From Marinobacter nitratireducens (GTDB taxonomy: Bacteria; Pseudomonadota; Gammaproteobacteria; Pseudomonadales; Oleiphilaceae): a DNA stretch of 64,000 nt. The notes beneath the pieces were generated by a model. That model ran no database searches. It had not been told where the DNA came from and saw nothing but the letters and a program-made list of their open reading frames with translations. Shown one piece after another: positions 18,419 through 26,125 of the stretch (its first letter is position 1; each line of letters opens with the position of its first letter). The DNA is taken from the NCBI RefSeq assembly GCF_000708045.1, contig NZ_ANIE01000009.1, positions 248,001 to 312,000 on the forward strand, written 5' to 3'. A program made the translations under genes and the position numbers.

Positions 18419-19627
18419 TCAGTCCATGGCGTTGGCGCCGATGCGGTGGATGGAGACGTCCGCACCGTTGAACTCTTCTTCATCGCTCAGGCGCAGGCCG
18501 GAGATGGCGCTGACCACGCCGTAGACAACCAGGCCGCCCACAAAGGCAACGAGTACGCCTGCAACGGAACCGATCACCTGGGAGGTGAGGCTGACGCCAC
18601 CAAGACCTCCCAGGGCCTCCTGGCCGAAAATGCCACAGGCGATGGCACCCCAGACGCCGCATACGCCATGCAGGGGCCAGACACCCAGAACGTCGTCCAG
18701 ACGTTCGATCTTTGCCTGTGCCCATTCAAACAGGTAAACGAAAATCGCACCTGCGATACCACCGGTGATCAGGGCGCCAACCGGGTGCATCAGGTCTGAG
18801 CCGGCACACACGGCGACGAGCCCTGCCAGAGGGCCGTTGTGGATAAAGCCGGGGTCCTTCCGGCCCAGCACCATGGACACCAGGATGCCGCCGACCATCG
18901 CCATCAGGCTGTTGACCGCGACAAGTCCGCTGATGCCGTCCAGGGTCTGCGCGGACATAACGTTGAAGCCGAACCAGCCAACGGTCAGTATCCAGGCGCC
19001 GAGCGCGAGAAACGGAATGTTGGACGGAGCAAAGGCGATGACCCGGCCGTTACGGTAGCGCCCATTTCGTGCACCGAGCAGCAGGATGGCTGCCAGGGCG
19101 ACCCAGCCACCGACGGCATGCACTACAACGGAGCCGGCAAAGTCATGGAATCCTGCACCAAACTGGGTCTCGAGCCAGATCTGGAAGCCGTAGTTACCGT
19201 TCCAGATCAGGCCCTCGAAGAAGGGGTAGACCACACCAACGATCAGGCCTGAGGAAATCAGCATGGGGTAGAACTTTGCGCGCTCGGCGATGCCGCCTGA
19301 GACAATGGCGGGGATGGCGGCAGCGAAGGTCATCAGGAAGAAAAATTTGACCAGCTCGTAGCCATTGCTGGCCGTCAGGTCAGCGGCGCTGCTCATGAAA
19401 TGACCGCCATAGGCGATGTAATACCCGACAAAGAAGTACATGACCGCTGAGATGCCGAAGTCGGTCATGATCTTGACCAGGGCGTTGACCTGGTTCTTGT
19501 GGCGTACGGTGCCCACCTCAAGGAAGGCAAAGCCGGCATGCATGGCCAGAACCATGATGGCACCGATTAGAATGAACAGCGTGTTGGCGCTTTCAGTCAG
19601 GGTTTGTACTGCACTCGTGATGTCCAC
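18419..19627 (-). CDS. amtB: Ammonium transporter AmtB
   Basis: 402 residues with eleven hydrophobic helices. The family signature DFAGSVVVHAVGG carries the first pore histidine (H170), and WPLHGVCGVWGAI carries the second (H320); this twin-His pair lines the ammonia pore. The start is GTG at 19625-19627, supported by AGGAG about 9 bases upstream. No glnK gene is next to it, unlike the usual glnK-amtB pair. Its upstream region has a strong sigma-54 promoter match and NtrC-type sites (annotated separately), so induction under nitrogen limitation is very likely. Acts in the inner membrane to bring in ammonium. Confidence 0.95.
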   Translation of the reverse strand: MDITSAVQTLTESANTLFILIGAIMVLAMHAGFAFLEVGTVRHKNQVNALVKIMTDFGISAVMYFFVGYYIAYGGHFMSSAADLTASNGYELVKFFFLMTFAAAIPAIVSGGIAERAKFYPMLISSGLIVGVVYPFFEGLIWNGNYGFQIWLETQFGAGFHDFAGSVVVHAVGGWVALAAILLLGARNGRYRNGRVIAFAPSNIPFLALGAWILTVGWFGFNVMSAQTLDGISGLVAVNSLMAMVGGILVSMVLGRKDPGFIHNGPLAGLVAVCAGSDLMHPVGALITGGIAGAIFVYLFEWAQAKIERLDDVLGVWPLHGVCGVWGAIACGIFGQEALGGLGGVSLTSQVIGSVAGVLVAFVGGLVVYGVVSAISGLRLSDEEEFNGADVSIHRIGANAMD

Positions 19628-19691
19628 GGGTTTTTGCTCCTGATGTTTAAGCCTCTAGCGGGCCTTCTGTGCATTGATGGGGTGCACAGTA

Positions 19692-19707
19692 AGCAAGCAG
19701 TGTTCCA
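19692..19707 (-). promoter_or_regulatory. Sigma-54 (RpoN) promoter of amtB
   Basis: On the minus strand the bases read TGGAACACTGCTTGCT. This keeps the GG-N10-GC spacing and the TTGC of the -12 element; it differs from the TGGCACG-N4-TTGCW consensus at two positions in the -24 block. Transcription would start near 19681, giving a 54-base leader before the GTG. Confidence 0.72.
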
Positions 19708-19783
19708 AAACAATGCAACTTGTTTGTTAGTGGTTAGTTGCGTTCTTTTTGCGGGGCTTCAGGAGTCGCAGGTGTCCGTTTTG

Positions 19784-19800
19784 TGCACTAAATGTGTGCA
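19784..19800. promoter_or_regulatory. NtrC binding site, proximal enhancer of amtB
   Basis: TGCACTAAATGTGTGCA is a perfect TGCAC-N7-GTGCA, the NtrC consensus. Its centre lies about 111 bases upstream of the predicted sigma-54 start, the same distance as the strong NtrC site of enteric glnA. Confidence 0.75.
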
Positions 19801-19813
19801 ATATGCAGAGTTG

Positions 19814-19831
19814 TGCACCGAAATGGTCGCA
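19814..19831. promoter_or_regulatory. Imperfect NtrC-like site, distal enhancer of amtB
   Basis: TGCACCGAAATGGTCGCA equals TGCACC-N5-GGTGCA with one extra base in the right half. It is centred about 30 bases (three helical turns) beyond the perfect site. A further TGCAT-N7-GTGCA match lies at 19670-19686, over the predicted transcription start. Confidence 0.45.
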
Positions 19832-19837
19832 CCTGGA

Positions 19838-20755
19838 TCACCAGGAAATCTGGTTTTCGGGGGCGTTACCGGATTCGATATCGATCACGGCATCCTGTGA
19901 TTTGGATTCCGATTCGATGATTTCCCGGAGTTCGATTTCCTGCTCTTCCAGCGGTCCGGACAGGTCGATGATGATTTCCACCCGTCGATTCTTGGCCCGG
20001 TTGGCGGACGAGTCGTTGGCGACGCGGGGCTCTGTATCCGCCAGACCTTTGACCGCAAGCCGGGTGGGTTCGATTTCTCCGGTGTGAAGAAGGACATTGG
20101 CGACGGCGGCTGCTCGGGCCGCTGACAGATCCCAGTTGCTGTAGAACCGCTTGGTACGAATGGGGACGTCATCCGTGTGGCCTTCAATGGTCAGTTTGCC
20201 CGGCATGTCGGCAAGGACGTCGGCCATTTCCAGCAGTAGCCCTTCGAATTCCCACGTCAGTTGGGCGGAACCAGAGGGGAACGAGCCTTTTTCCTCAACG
20301 CGAATGACAATGCGCCGTTGATCCTGGGCTACATTGACTCTGCCTTCCTTGATCGCCTCGTCCAGCACCGCCATGATTTCCTGGGCATTCTCGTCCATCT
20401 TTTCCTGCATAGCTGCTTCCACGGCCTTCTCCGTGGGGCTTTTGAGGGTCTCGAGTTCGGGGGCTTCCGTGGTGGTTGTCTGTTTTACCTGATTGATGAC
20501 CGTCGGTTCTGGCGGTGCGGGAGAAAACTTGTCAAAAATAGGACTGGTGCCTTTGGGAATCTCCAGTGCCGGTACATCACGCTGTACACCAAACGCCTTG
20601 GAGAGTTCCCCGGCAATCTGCTTGAACTTCTGCGCGTCGATCTCGGAAAACGACAGCAGCAGCACGAAAAAACACATCAGCAGGGACATCAGGTCCGCAA
20701 AAGTGACAACCCAGGCGGGGATACCCGGTTTTTCCTCTTCAGGTAACTCATCCAT
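19838..20755 (-). CDS. pomB: PomB-type flagellar stator protein (MotB family)
   Basis: 305 residues: one N-terminal TM helix with the ion-binding Asp in TFADLMSLLMCFFVLLLSFSE, a linker, and a C-terminal OmpA/MotB peptidoglycan-binding domain (SNWDLSAARAAAV, ANRAKNRRVEI). The TM and the following FKQIAGEL are those of Vibrio PomB, the Na+-driven stator, rather than of H+-driven MotB. It starts 3 bases after the pomA stop. Together they form the stator ring that powers the flagellum; no flagellar structural genes are in the window, as is common for this pair. Confidence 0.92.
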   Translation of the reverse strand: MDELPEEEKPGIPAWVVTFADLMSLLMCFFVLLLSFSEIDAQKFKQIAGELSKAFGVQRDVPALEIPKGTSPIFDKFSPAPPEPTVINQVKQTTTTEAPELETLKSPTEKAVEAAMQEKMDENAQEIMAVLDEAIKEGRVNVAQDQRRIVIRVEEKGSFPSGSAQLTWEFEGLLLEMADVLADMPGKLTIEGHTDDVPIRTKRFYSNWDLSAARAAAVANVLLHTGEIEPTRLAVKGLADTEPRVANDSSANRAKNRRVEIIIDLSGPLEEQEIELREIIESESKSQDAVIDIESGNAPENQISW

Positions 20756-20758
20756 AAC

Positions 20759-21535
20759 CTAGCTGCCCGCGCCTTCGGCTTCAGCGAGCTTTTCACGCTC
20801 TTTGGGGGGGAGGTAGCTGGATAGCATCTGTTCGATAATTCTCGGATTGGTGCCTTCCTGAATGGCGACCAGTGCATCAATGTACAGGGACTGGATGCGG
20901 GCTTCTTCGGTCATTCTGAGGGACAGCTTGTCTGCAATCGGTGTTGCGATCATGGTCGCGATCATGGCGCCGTACAGCGTTGTCAGCAGAGCAACGGCCA
21001 TCGCGGGACCGATGGATTTCGGGTCTTCCATGTTGGACAGCATCTGTACCAGGCCGATCAGTGTGCCGATCATGCCCATGGCGGGGGCCACGTCTGCCAT
21101 GGCGGTAAAAACTTTGGCGCCAGAGCGATTGTGGTCCAGGGTCATCAGGCGCTCCTTGCTCAGGAGCTGTTTGATGGTGTCGCCGGTCTGACCGTCCACC
21201 AGCATCTGAATACCTTTGCCCAGAAAGGGGGTGCTGACTTCACGATCCTCCAGGCCAAGAACGCCTTCTTTGCGGGCCACGTTGGCGACATCGACCAGCT
21301 CTTCAATGCTGGCCTGTGTTTCAGGCAGTTTGAATTTGAATGCGCGAGCTGCTGCCGCGAATGCGCCCAGGAATTGACCAAAGCTAAACTTGGACAAAAC
21401 GACGAGCAGCGTCCCGCCTACCACAATAAGCAGCGACGGAGGGTTGATGAACACGCTGGGCGAAGTGCCGAGGATGACGGCAGAGGCGATCAGCAGTATG
21501 GCACCGACAAGGCCGATGAGAGTGGCAAAATCCAC
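20759..21535 (-). CDS. pomA: PomA-type flagellar stator protein (MotA family)
   Basis: 258 residues with four TM helices (MDFATLIGLVGAILLIASAV at the start, FINPPSLLIVVGGT, then MADVAPAMGMIGTLIGLVQM and ALLTTLYGAMIATMI) and the charged cytoplasmic loop between helices 2 and 3. The N-terminal sequence is that of PomA, the sodium-type MotA homologue. GGAG lies 6 bases before the ATG. First gene of the pomA-pomB operon; the 66-base gap upstream contains no sigma-28 match that I can find. Confidence 0.93.
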   Translation of the reverse strand: MDFATLIGLVGAILLIASAVILGTSPSVFINPPSLLIVVGGTLLVVLSKFSFGQFLGAFAAAARAFKFKLPETQASIEELVDVANVARKEGVLGLEDREVSTPFLGKGIQMLVDGQTGDTIKQLLSKERLMTLDHNRSGAKVFTAMADVAPAMGMIGTLIGLVQMLSNMEDPKSIGPAMAVALLTTLYGAMIATMIATPIADKLSLRMTEEARIQSLYIDALVAIQEGTNPRIIEQMLSSYLPPKEREKLAEAEGAGS

Positions 21536-21601
21536 GGATGCTCCAAAAAAAGGTACTGGGTTGATAATGGGCGGAAAGGTTACCCGTAGTTCACTAACTG
21601 A

Positions 21602-22021
21602 TCAATCAGGCTTTGCCGATTGTCTATGCTCCTCGGTTTGTTCCTTCCAGGCCGCATAACGGTGAAGATCGGATTCCACAACTTTCAGGCACAGTGCCAC
21701 CACGCTGGCATCATCCAGAAGCCCGAAGCCAAGAATCAGGTCCGGGATCACGTCCAGCGGATTGAGCACGTAGAGCAAAGCGCCAGCCACCGCAGCAATG
21801 GTCTTCCAGGGAACACTGCGGTAATTTCCGTACCAGTAATCCCGAATCATGGAAAACATCAGCCGAACATCGGAGCTGAAGCGATTCAGCTTGCCGCTTC
21901 CCTTCACCTTTTCCTCGATGGCTCGCTGACGGTCCAACAAGTCCTCGAGATCCCTGCGGTGAACCTTGTCAGCTTCAGCGTTGAGCTGCGTCTCGGCCTT
22001 TTTCTGACTGAACAGGGCCAT
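21602..22021 (-). CDS. YkvA family protein (DUF1232)
   Basis: 139 residues. The DUF1232 core is near the C-terminus: YVLNPLDVIPDLILGFGLLDD, a short membrane-associated hairpin seen in YkvA proteins of unknown function. The N-terminal half is a charged helix. I start it at the ATG at 22019-22021 (MALFSQKKAE), preceded by AAAGGGA; the frame is open to 22084 but those residues run into the downstream end of the oxidoreductase gene. Lies 20 bases after that gene on the same strand, so probably the last gene of its operon. Confidence 0.82.
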   Translation of the reverse strand: MALFSQKKAETQLNAEADKVHRRDLEDLLDRQRAIEEKVKGSGKLNRFSSDVRLMFSMIRDYWYGNYRSVPWKTIAAVAGALLYVLNPLDVIPDLILGFGLLDDASVVALCLKVVESDLHRYAAWKEQTEEHRQSAKPD

Positions 22022-22041
22022 GTGGTGTTTCCCTTTTGTGT

Positions 22042-23700
22042 TTATCCAATGAAAATTCGGCGTGCAAGCCCGGCGCCGCGCCATCCCCGAATTGCCAGCG
22101 TCGTCACCAATCCCCCTATCATGGCACCAACCACGCCGCAGGTGAGTATATCCTGGCCCGTCAGGTATAGGCCGGGGATGCTGGTTTTCGGCTTCAGCCA
22201 GTCCTGTTCAAAGCGTTCCGGTGTGTGGTCGAGGCCATACAGTTCGCCCTTGCCATAGCGACAGAACCAGGCGGTCGATAGGGGCGTGGACGTTTCCACA
22301 TAGTCGATCTTGCCTTTAAGTTGCGGCAGTTTCTCGTACACGACGTCAAGAATCCGGTTGGTCTCCTTTTCCTTGAGGACTTCGTAGTCGTCGCCGCGTT
22401 TGCCCCAGGTGGTGTCTTTCCAGGGCTCGAAAATTTCCCAGGTTGTCGGTGCCACGACTTCAATGGTGGATGTGCCGGGCCATCGGTTCTGGTAGTCCGG
22501 ATCCTTGGCCGCTGGAAATGAAATGTAGACGACGGGCAACGGGCTTTCTTCGGGAGCCTCGAGAAATCGGGCGACGTTGCCATCATGGTCCGCACTGGGG
22601 TAAACCCAGAAATTGGTTCTTGGTAGCCCCAGCTCTTCCGGCGTCCCCTTGAGACCGATATAGAGGCCAATGTGGGGCATGGACGGATTAATGTGTTCGC
22701 GTTTTTTCCGATAACCGGCCTGGGTTGCGACTTCGTCAGGCAGCAGGTGCTCGAACGTGTTGATCACCCCGGCATTGCTTATCACGAGTGGGGCGTGAAT
22801 CTCTTCACCGTCGGCCATACGCACCCCGATTGCCCGTCCACCCTTCACGAGGATGTCGGTAACGTCTGCGTAGGTGAACACTTCACCGCCAGGTTTCTGG
22901 ATGACCGGGATAATGGTCTTGGCGATTTCCGAGGCGCCGCCAACGGGATAGAAACCTCCGTAGAGATAGTGCTTGGCAATCAGTGCGTGCACCATAAAAC
23001 TGGACTGTTTTGGGGTTACGCCGCAATCGCCCCACTGGCCTGTAATGGCGCCAATCAGTTCTTCGTTGTCGGTCAGCTCGCTGAGCACGTCCCAGGTGGT
23101 GCGGTTGAAGCAATCGGGCAGGGTGATATCCAACCCCTTGTTGATCAGTGGGGAAAGAATACCGGGGCTGAGCTTGGAAAGGGTGTACCACTGCATGCCG
23201 TCGGCAACGTCGCCCAGCAGTTTGATGTAGCGATCGACAGCCTCCTTTTCTTCGGGGAAGCTCTCAACCAGTGAATGGCGGAGGCCTTCCTTCCCGGCCC
23301 GGAGGTTAACGACTTTGTTCCCCAGGAAAAAGCGATCGTAGTTTTCATCCATCGGGGCCCATTTAAGCTTGCCGTCGGTGATGTAGTCGAACAGCCGCCT
23401 GCCAAGGGTGTGAGGTGAGCCCATATCACCGATGTAATGGACGCCAACGTCCCATTCATAGCCGTTCCTGGCGTAGCTATGGGTGTAGCCGCCTGCAGTG
23501 TAATGCTGCTCCAGCACCAGAACCTTTTTGCCGGCTTTGGCGAGGCAGGCGGCAGAGGTCAGGCCGCCAATGCCCGACCCGATCACAATTGCGTCGTAAG
23601 GGCCTTTGAGACGATTGGCCCGGTAACGGGTACCGATGCGAATGCTGCTCGGTTTGAGTTTTCCTGAAGACGAACTGGTTACCACCATGCTTTCCCCCAC
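22042..23700 (-). CDS. FAD-dependent oxidoreductase of the phytoene desaturase / retinol saturase type
   Basis: 552 residues. The N-terminal Rossmann motif is intact (AIVIGSGIGGLTSAACLAKAG, then VLVLEQHYTAGGYTHSY), and the C-terminal FAD motif reads LYLTGQDILTCGVVGAMIGG. The GYEWDVGVHYIG segment is typical of the carotenoid isomerase (CrtISO) and all-trans-retinol 13,14-reductase branch rather than of bacterial CrtI. No other carotenoid genes (crtB, crtE, crtY) are near, so a pigment role is not supported by context. An alternative ATG lies four codons in (23688). It overlaps the preceding unknown gene by 22 bases, indicating tight coupling. Substrate is unknown. Confidence 0.87.
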   Translation of the reverse strand: MGESMVVTSSSSGKLKPSSIRIGTRYRANRLKGPYDAIVIGSGIGGLTSAACLAKAGKKVLVLEQHYTAGGYTHSYARNGYEWDVGVHYIGDMGSPHTLGRRLFDYITDGKLKWAPMDENYDRFFLGNKVVNLRAGKEGLRHSLVESFPEEKEAVDRYIKLLGDVADGMQWYTLSKLSPGILSPLINKGLDITLPDCFNRTTWDVLSELTDNEELIGAITGQWGDCGVTPKQSSFMVHALIAKHYLYGGFYPVGGASEIAKTIIPVIQKPGGEVFTYADVTDILVKGGRAIGVRMADGEEIHAPLVISNAGVINTFEHLLPDEVATQAGYRKKREHINPSMPHIGLYIGLKGTPEELGLPRTNFWVYPSADHDGNVARFLEAPEESPLPVVYISFPAAKDPDYQNRWPGTSTIEVVAPTTWEIFEPWKDTTWGKRGDDYEVLKEKETNRILDVVYEKLPQLKGKIDYVETSTPLSTAWFCRYGKGELYGLDHTPERFEQDWLKPKTSIPGLYLTGQDILTCGVVGAMIGGLVTTLAIRGWRGAGLARRIFIG

Positions 23701-24173
23701 ATTTCCGGATTGGCCCAGTACTGCGGATTATTCCAGGCCCGTTTGTGATTGTAAGTATCCAGATTGTAGGTGTAGAGCGTGAGTGCGCCGTTATCAGTTT
23801 CGTCCACGATATGACGGCGGAAGCCCAGTGCGATGAAGTCCTGGAAGGAAAGCCGGCTTCCCTCGCCAATCGCGACCACAATATGTCGGGTACCCAGATT
23901 CCTCAGGGTGCCTATCAGCTGAATACTGTCCTCGGGCGTCAGCTTGTCAATGGGAGCTGATAGCAGCGCGAGGCCGGAAGCCAGGGCGGGAACCTGTTCG
24001 GGGCTGATTGATGTGCCCTCCAGATGAGCGTGACCACAGCGACCCTCGGCAACCTGTTTTGCCGCTGTTGCCGCCGCCCTGGCTTGATTGCCGAATGTAA
24101 CGATCATCGACGGTAATGTGCTTGCAATAATGTCCCCAAACAAGTGGGTCAACTGAGGCTGGTCGCTGTTCAT
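23679..24173 (-). CDS. Conserved hypothetical protein, overlaps oxidoreductase gene
   Basis: 164 residues, soluble, no signal peptide. The central part (RNLGTRHIVVAIGEGSRLSFQ) alternates strands and helices in the way of a small alpha/beta fold, and the last 30 residues are rich in aromatic residues (NNPQYWANPEMWGKAWW). I do not recognise a characterised family; it may correspond to a DUF confined to Marinobacter-like bacteria (DUF6231 comes to mind, unverified). Its 3' end overlaps the start of the FAD oxidoreductase by 22 bases, so the two are surely cotranscribed and perhaps act together. Coding is supported by the conserved-looking composition and absence of a better frame. Confidence 0.72.
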   Translation of the reverse strand: MNSDQPQLTHLFGDIIASTLPSMIVTFGNQARAAATAAKQVAEGRCGHAHLEGTSISPEQVPALASGLALLSAPIDKLTPEDSIQLIGTLRNLGTRHIVVAIGEGSRLSFQDFIALGFRRHIVDETDNGALTLYTYNLDTYNHKRAWNNPQYWANPEMWGKAWW

Positions 24174-24503
24174 GGGCCTTCCCCCAAGGTTTCACAAAGT
24201 TTTATGACTCTATCATGTTCTTGTTTTTCAAATGCTTATGTCTGGCTTTTCGCGATGGTTGTCGTAAATGACATGAAAATTGATCTTTAGTGCCATCCTC
24301 TGAATTCGCATTTCTTTGCTAATGTTGGGACGGGTTACGCCCAAAAGGTGTGAACCTATCAGCAAAAGTTTGCATGGGAATGATTGACAACGGAAATCTA
24401 CGTTGACCATTCGTTACAAAAACCTTGTTAAAAACGGCAGAACAACGGCCGATACATGTCTACAGTGAAGATACGTGCTCACACGCATAGGGGAGAACAA
24501 AAA
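24174..24503 (+). promoter_or_regulatory. 330-bp control region upstream of the Tad pilus operon
   Basis: No gene seen; it is visibly AT-richer than its surroundings. Two weak promoter candidates for flp: TGGGACG-N4-ACGC at 24326-24340, which keeps the GG-N10-GC of sigma-54 promoters but has a poor -12 block, and TTGACC (24403-24408) with a 17-base gap to TGTTAA (24426-24431), a poor sigma-70 match. The divergent unknown gene at 24173 also needs a promoter here. Confidence 0.4.
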
Positions 24504-24737
24504 ATGCTGAATACCTTCGTTCATATCGCACAACTGATTATGGTGAATATTCAATCCAGAACTCCGCGGATTGGCGGGAAGCAGGCCGGCGCTTCGGCTC
24601 TGGAGTACCTGGTACTTGCAGGGGCCCTGGTTGCCATCATGATCTTCGCGTTCACCAATGACACCATCAAGAATACCGTGAGTGACATCTTCTCCGGTCT
24701 GTTTGATGAGGTGCCATCTTCTTCCTCCGGCGCCTGA
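24504..24737 (+). CDS. flp: Flp-type class IVb pilin
   Basis: 77 residues. A basic leader ends at KQAG, followed by ASALEYLVLAGALVAIMIFAF; cleavage after Gly leaves Glu at position 5 and Tyr at 6 of the mature protein, the Flp hallmark. The mature pilin is about 50 residues with a serine-rich tail. The ATG at 24504 is chosen because GGGGAG lies 8 bases upstream (24490-24495); the frame is open to 24456 but that would add a spurious leader. First gene of the Tad operon, and the only pilin of this type here. It polymerises into the adhesive Flp fibre. Confidence 0.92.
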   Translation: MLNTFVHIAQLIMVNIQSRTPRIGGKQAGASALEYLVLAGALVAIMIFAFTNDTIKNTVSDIFSGLFDEVPSSSSGA

Positions 24738-24774
24738 TGTTGTTGTCTGATCAGTGAGTCCACGGGAGTCTGCT

Positions 24775-25221
24775 ATGACACATCGTCGGTCGAGAGGCGC
24801 GGTCGCGCTGGAGTTTCTGTTCCTGTTTCCGTTTGTGGTCGGAATTCTCTATGCGTCGGCCAGTTACGGGGTGCTGTTCTTCAACAAGTACGAAATGCAG
24901 AACGTTGTAGAACAGGCGACCAATGCAGCACTTCGGGTCGATCGCAGTACTCTGACGGATGAAACAGCAGGCGAGGCGATTGTGACGACCGCAACTTCTG
25001 CACTCGAGGAGTTGTGGTCTGCAATGCCTGCTAAACTCAAGGCGGGTGTCGAGGAAATCGGATGCTCTGAAACCACCGCGAGTGGCATTTCGATGGTGCA
25101 GTGCTCGGTCATTCGCAATAATGCCGACCAACCTCTGTTGCCCCAGGTGAGTTTTGGCTTCCTTGGCGATTTTCCGCCCATGCCTGAGAGCATGAGTGCT
25201 TCGGCCTCCGTGGCGTTCTGA
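24775..25221 (+). CDS. tadE: TadE-like pseudopilin
   Basis: 148 residues. The N-terminus RRSRGAVALEFLFLFPFVVG is the TadE motif: prepilin-like cleavage before AVALEF, with Glu at +5 and a hydrophobic helix. The rest is a small periplasmic domain with a Cys pair (around residues 96 and 108). Start ATG 24775 is preceded by ACGGGAG; an upstream GTG in frame at 24754 is less likely. TadE and TadF are minor pseudopilins needed for Flp assembly; no TadF is evident here. Lies 37 bases after flp. Confidence 0.88.
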   Translation: MTHRRSRGAVALEFLFLFPFVVGILYASASYGVLFFNKYEMQNVVEQATNAALRVDRSTLTDETAGEAIVTTATSALEELWSAMPAKLKAGVEEIGCSETTASGISMVQCSVIRNNADQPLLPQVSFGFLGDFPPMPESMSASASVAF

Positions 25222-25273
25222 TCGCAAAAAAATAATAAACTGCGGATTCGTGCGGATACAACAAGGATGAGTA

Positions 25274-26125
25274 ATGAACAAGCGACTCTTATACGCGTTG
25301 CCGGCCACCGTTCTGGCAGTGGTGGCCCTGGCCCTCGCAACGCTCGGATTTCTCACCCAGAAAAAAACGGCGGAGTCGGGCACGCCGGTTACCGTGACTG
25401 AAGCGGTAGAAGAAAAGCCGCCCGCCCACACTTATCTCGTTGCCATTGACTCAATCTCTCCGGGTACTCCGCTATCTGAGGACGCCTTTGTGTCAGTGGA
25501 CTCTGAACAGCCCGTGGCCGGCGCCATCCTCGCGTCTGATGTACCCATGGGGCAACCTGTGAAGACGGGGCTGTCTGCAGGGCAGGTGCTGAGCGCCGTG
25601 CACCTTCGAACCGATAGCCTGCTGGAGAACCTGGTTGAGCCGGGATTCCAGGCTATGGCGGTATCGGTAGATGACCTGTCGGGCGTCGGTGGCCTGCTTC
25701 GTCCGGGGGACCGGGTGGACGTCACCGTCGCGTTCCGTCGCTCCAACAAGGATCAGCCGGCTGCCATGCGCCTGCTGTCGAACGTCCTCGTCCTGGCGGT
25801 TCGGGGTGTTCCTCATCAGGGCGAGTCGCTGGAAGGCAATGATCAACGCAGGAATGCGACGGTTGTCCTCTCCGTTCCCGTTGATCTGGCACCCAAACTG
25901 CTTTTGGCCTCCAGTGAAGGCGCGCTGCGGTTGGCGGCTTCAAGCTCAAACAGTCGCGATCCGAATCTGGTTGCCACCTCGGACTCTGAAGAAAAGCCCG
26001 TCTATCTGGACGATCTGTTCCCAAAACCACCCAAGCCTGCACCGGTTAAGCAGGTAGCCGCCCCGCCCAAACCTCAGGTCGAGGTCTACGAAGGATCTGA
26101 ATCGAGGAAGGTTTATGTCAATTGA
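25274..26125 (+). CDS. cpaB: Flp pilus assembly protein CpaB/RcpC
   Basis: 283 residues. An N-terminal anchor (LLYALPATVLAVVALALATLGFL) is followed by a SAF-like domain (SISPGTPLSEDAFVSVDS) and the RcpC/CpaB core (GFQAMAVSVDDLSGVGGLLRPGDRVDV). The C-terminus is proline and lysine rich, consistent with a periplasmic spacer. It supports the outer-membrane secretin in the Tad apparatus. AAGGATGAGTA precedes the ATG. Its end overlaps the secretin gene by 11 bases. Confidence 0.92.
   Translation: MNKRLLYALPATVLAVVALALATLGFLTQKKTAESGTPVTVTEAVEEKPPAHTYLVAIDSISPGTPLSEDAFVSVDSEQPVAGAILASDVPMGQPVKTGLSAGQVLSAVHLRTDSLLENLVEPGFQAMAVSVDDLSGVGGLLRPGDRVDVTVAFRRSNKDQPAAMRLLSNVLVLAVRGVPHQGESLEGNDQRRNATVVLSVPVDLAPKLLLASSEGALRLAASSSNSRDPNLVATSDSEEKPVYLDDLFPKPPKPAPVKQVAAPPKPQVEVYEGSESRKVYVN

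Noticed and set aside
24228-24410. 60-codon minus-strand frame in the gap before flp
   Set aside because: No ribosome site, composition unlike neighbours and no similarity recognised; treated as non-coding promoter DNA.
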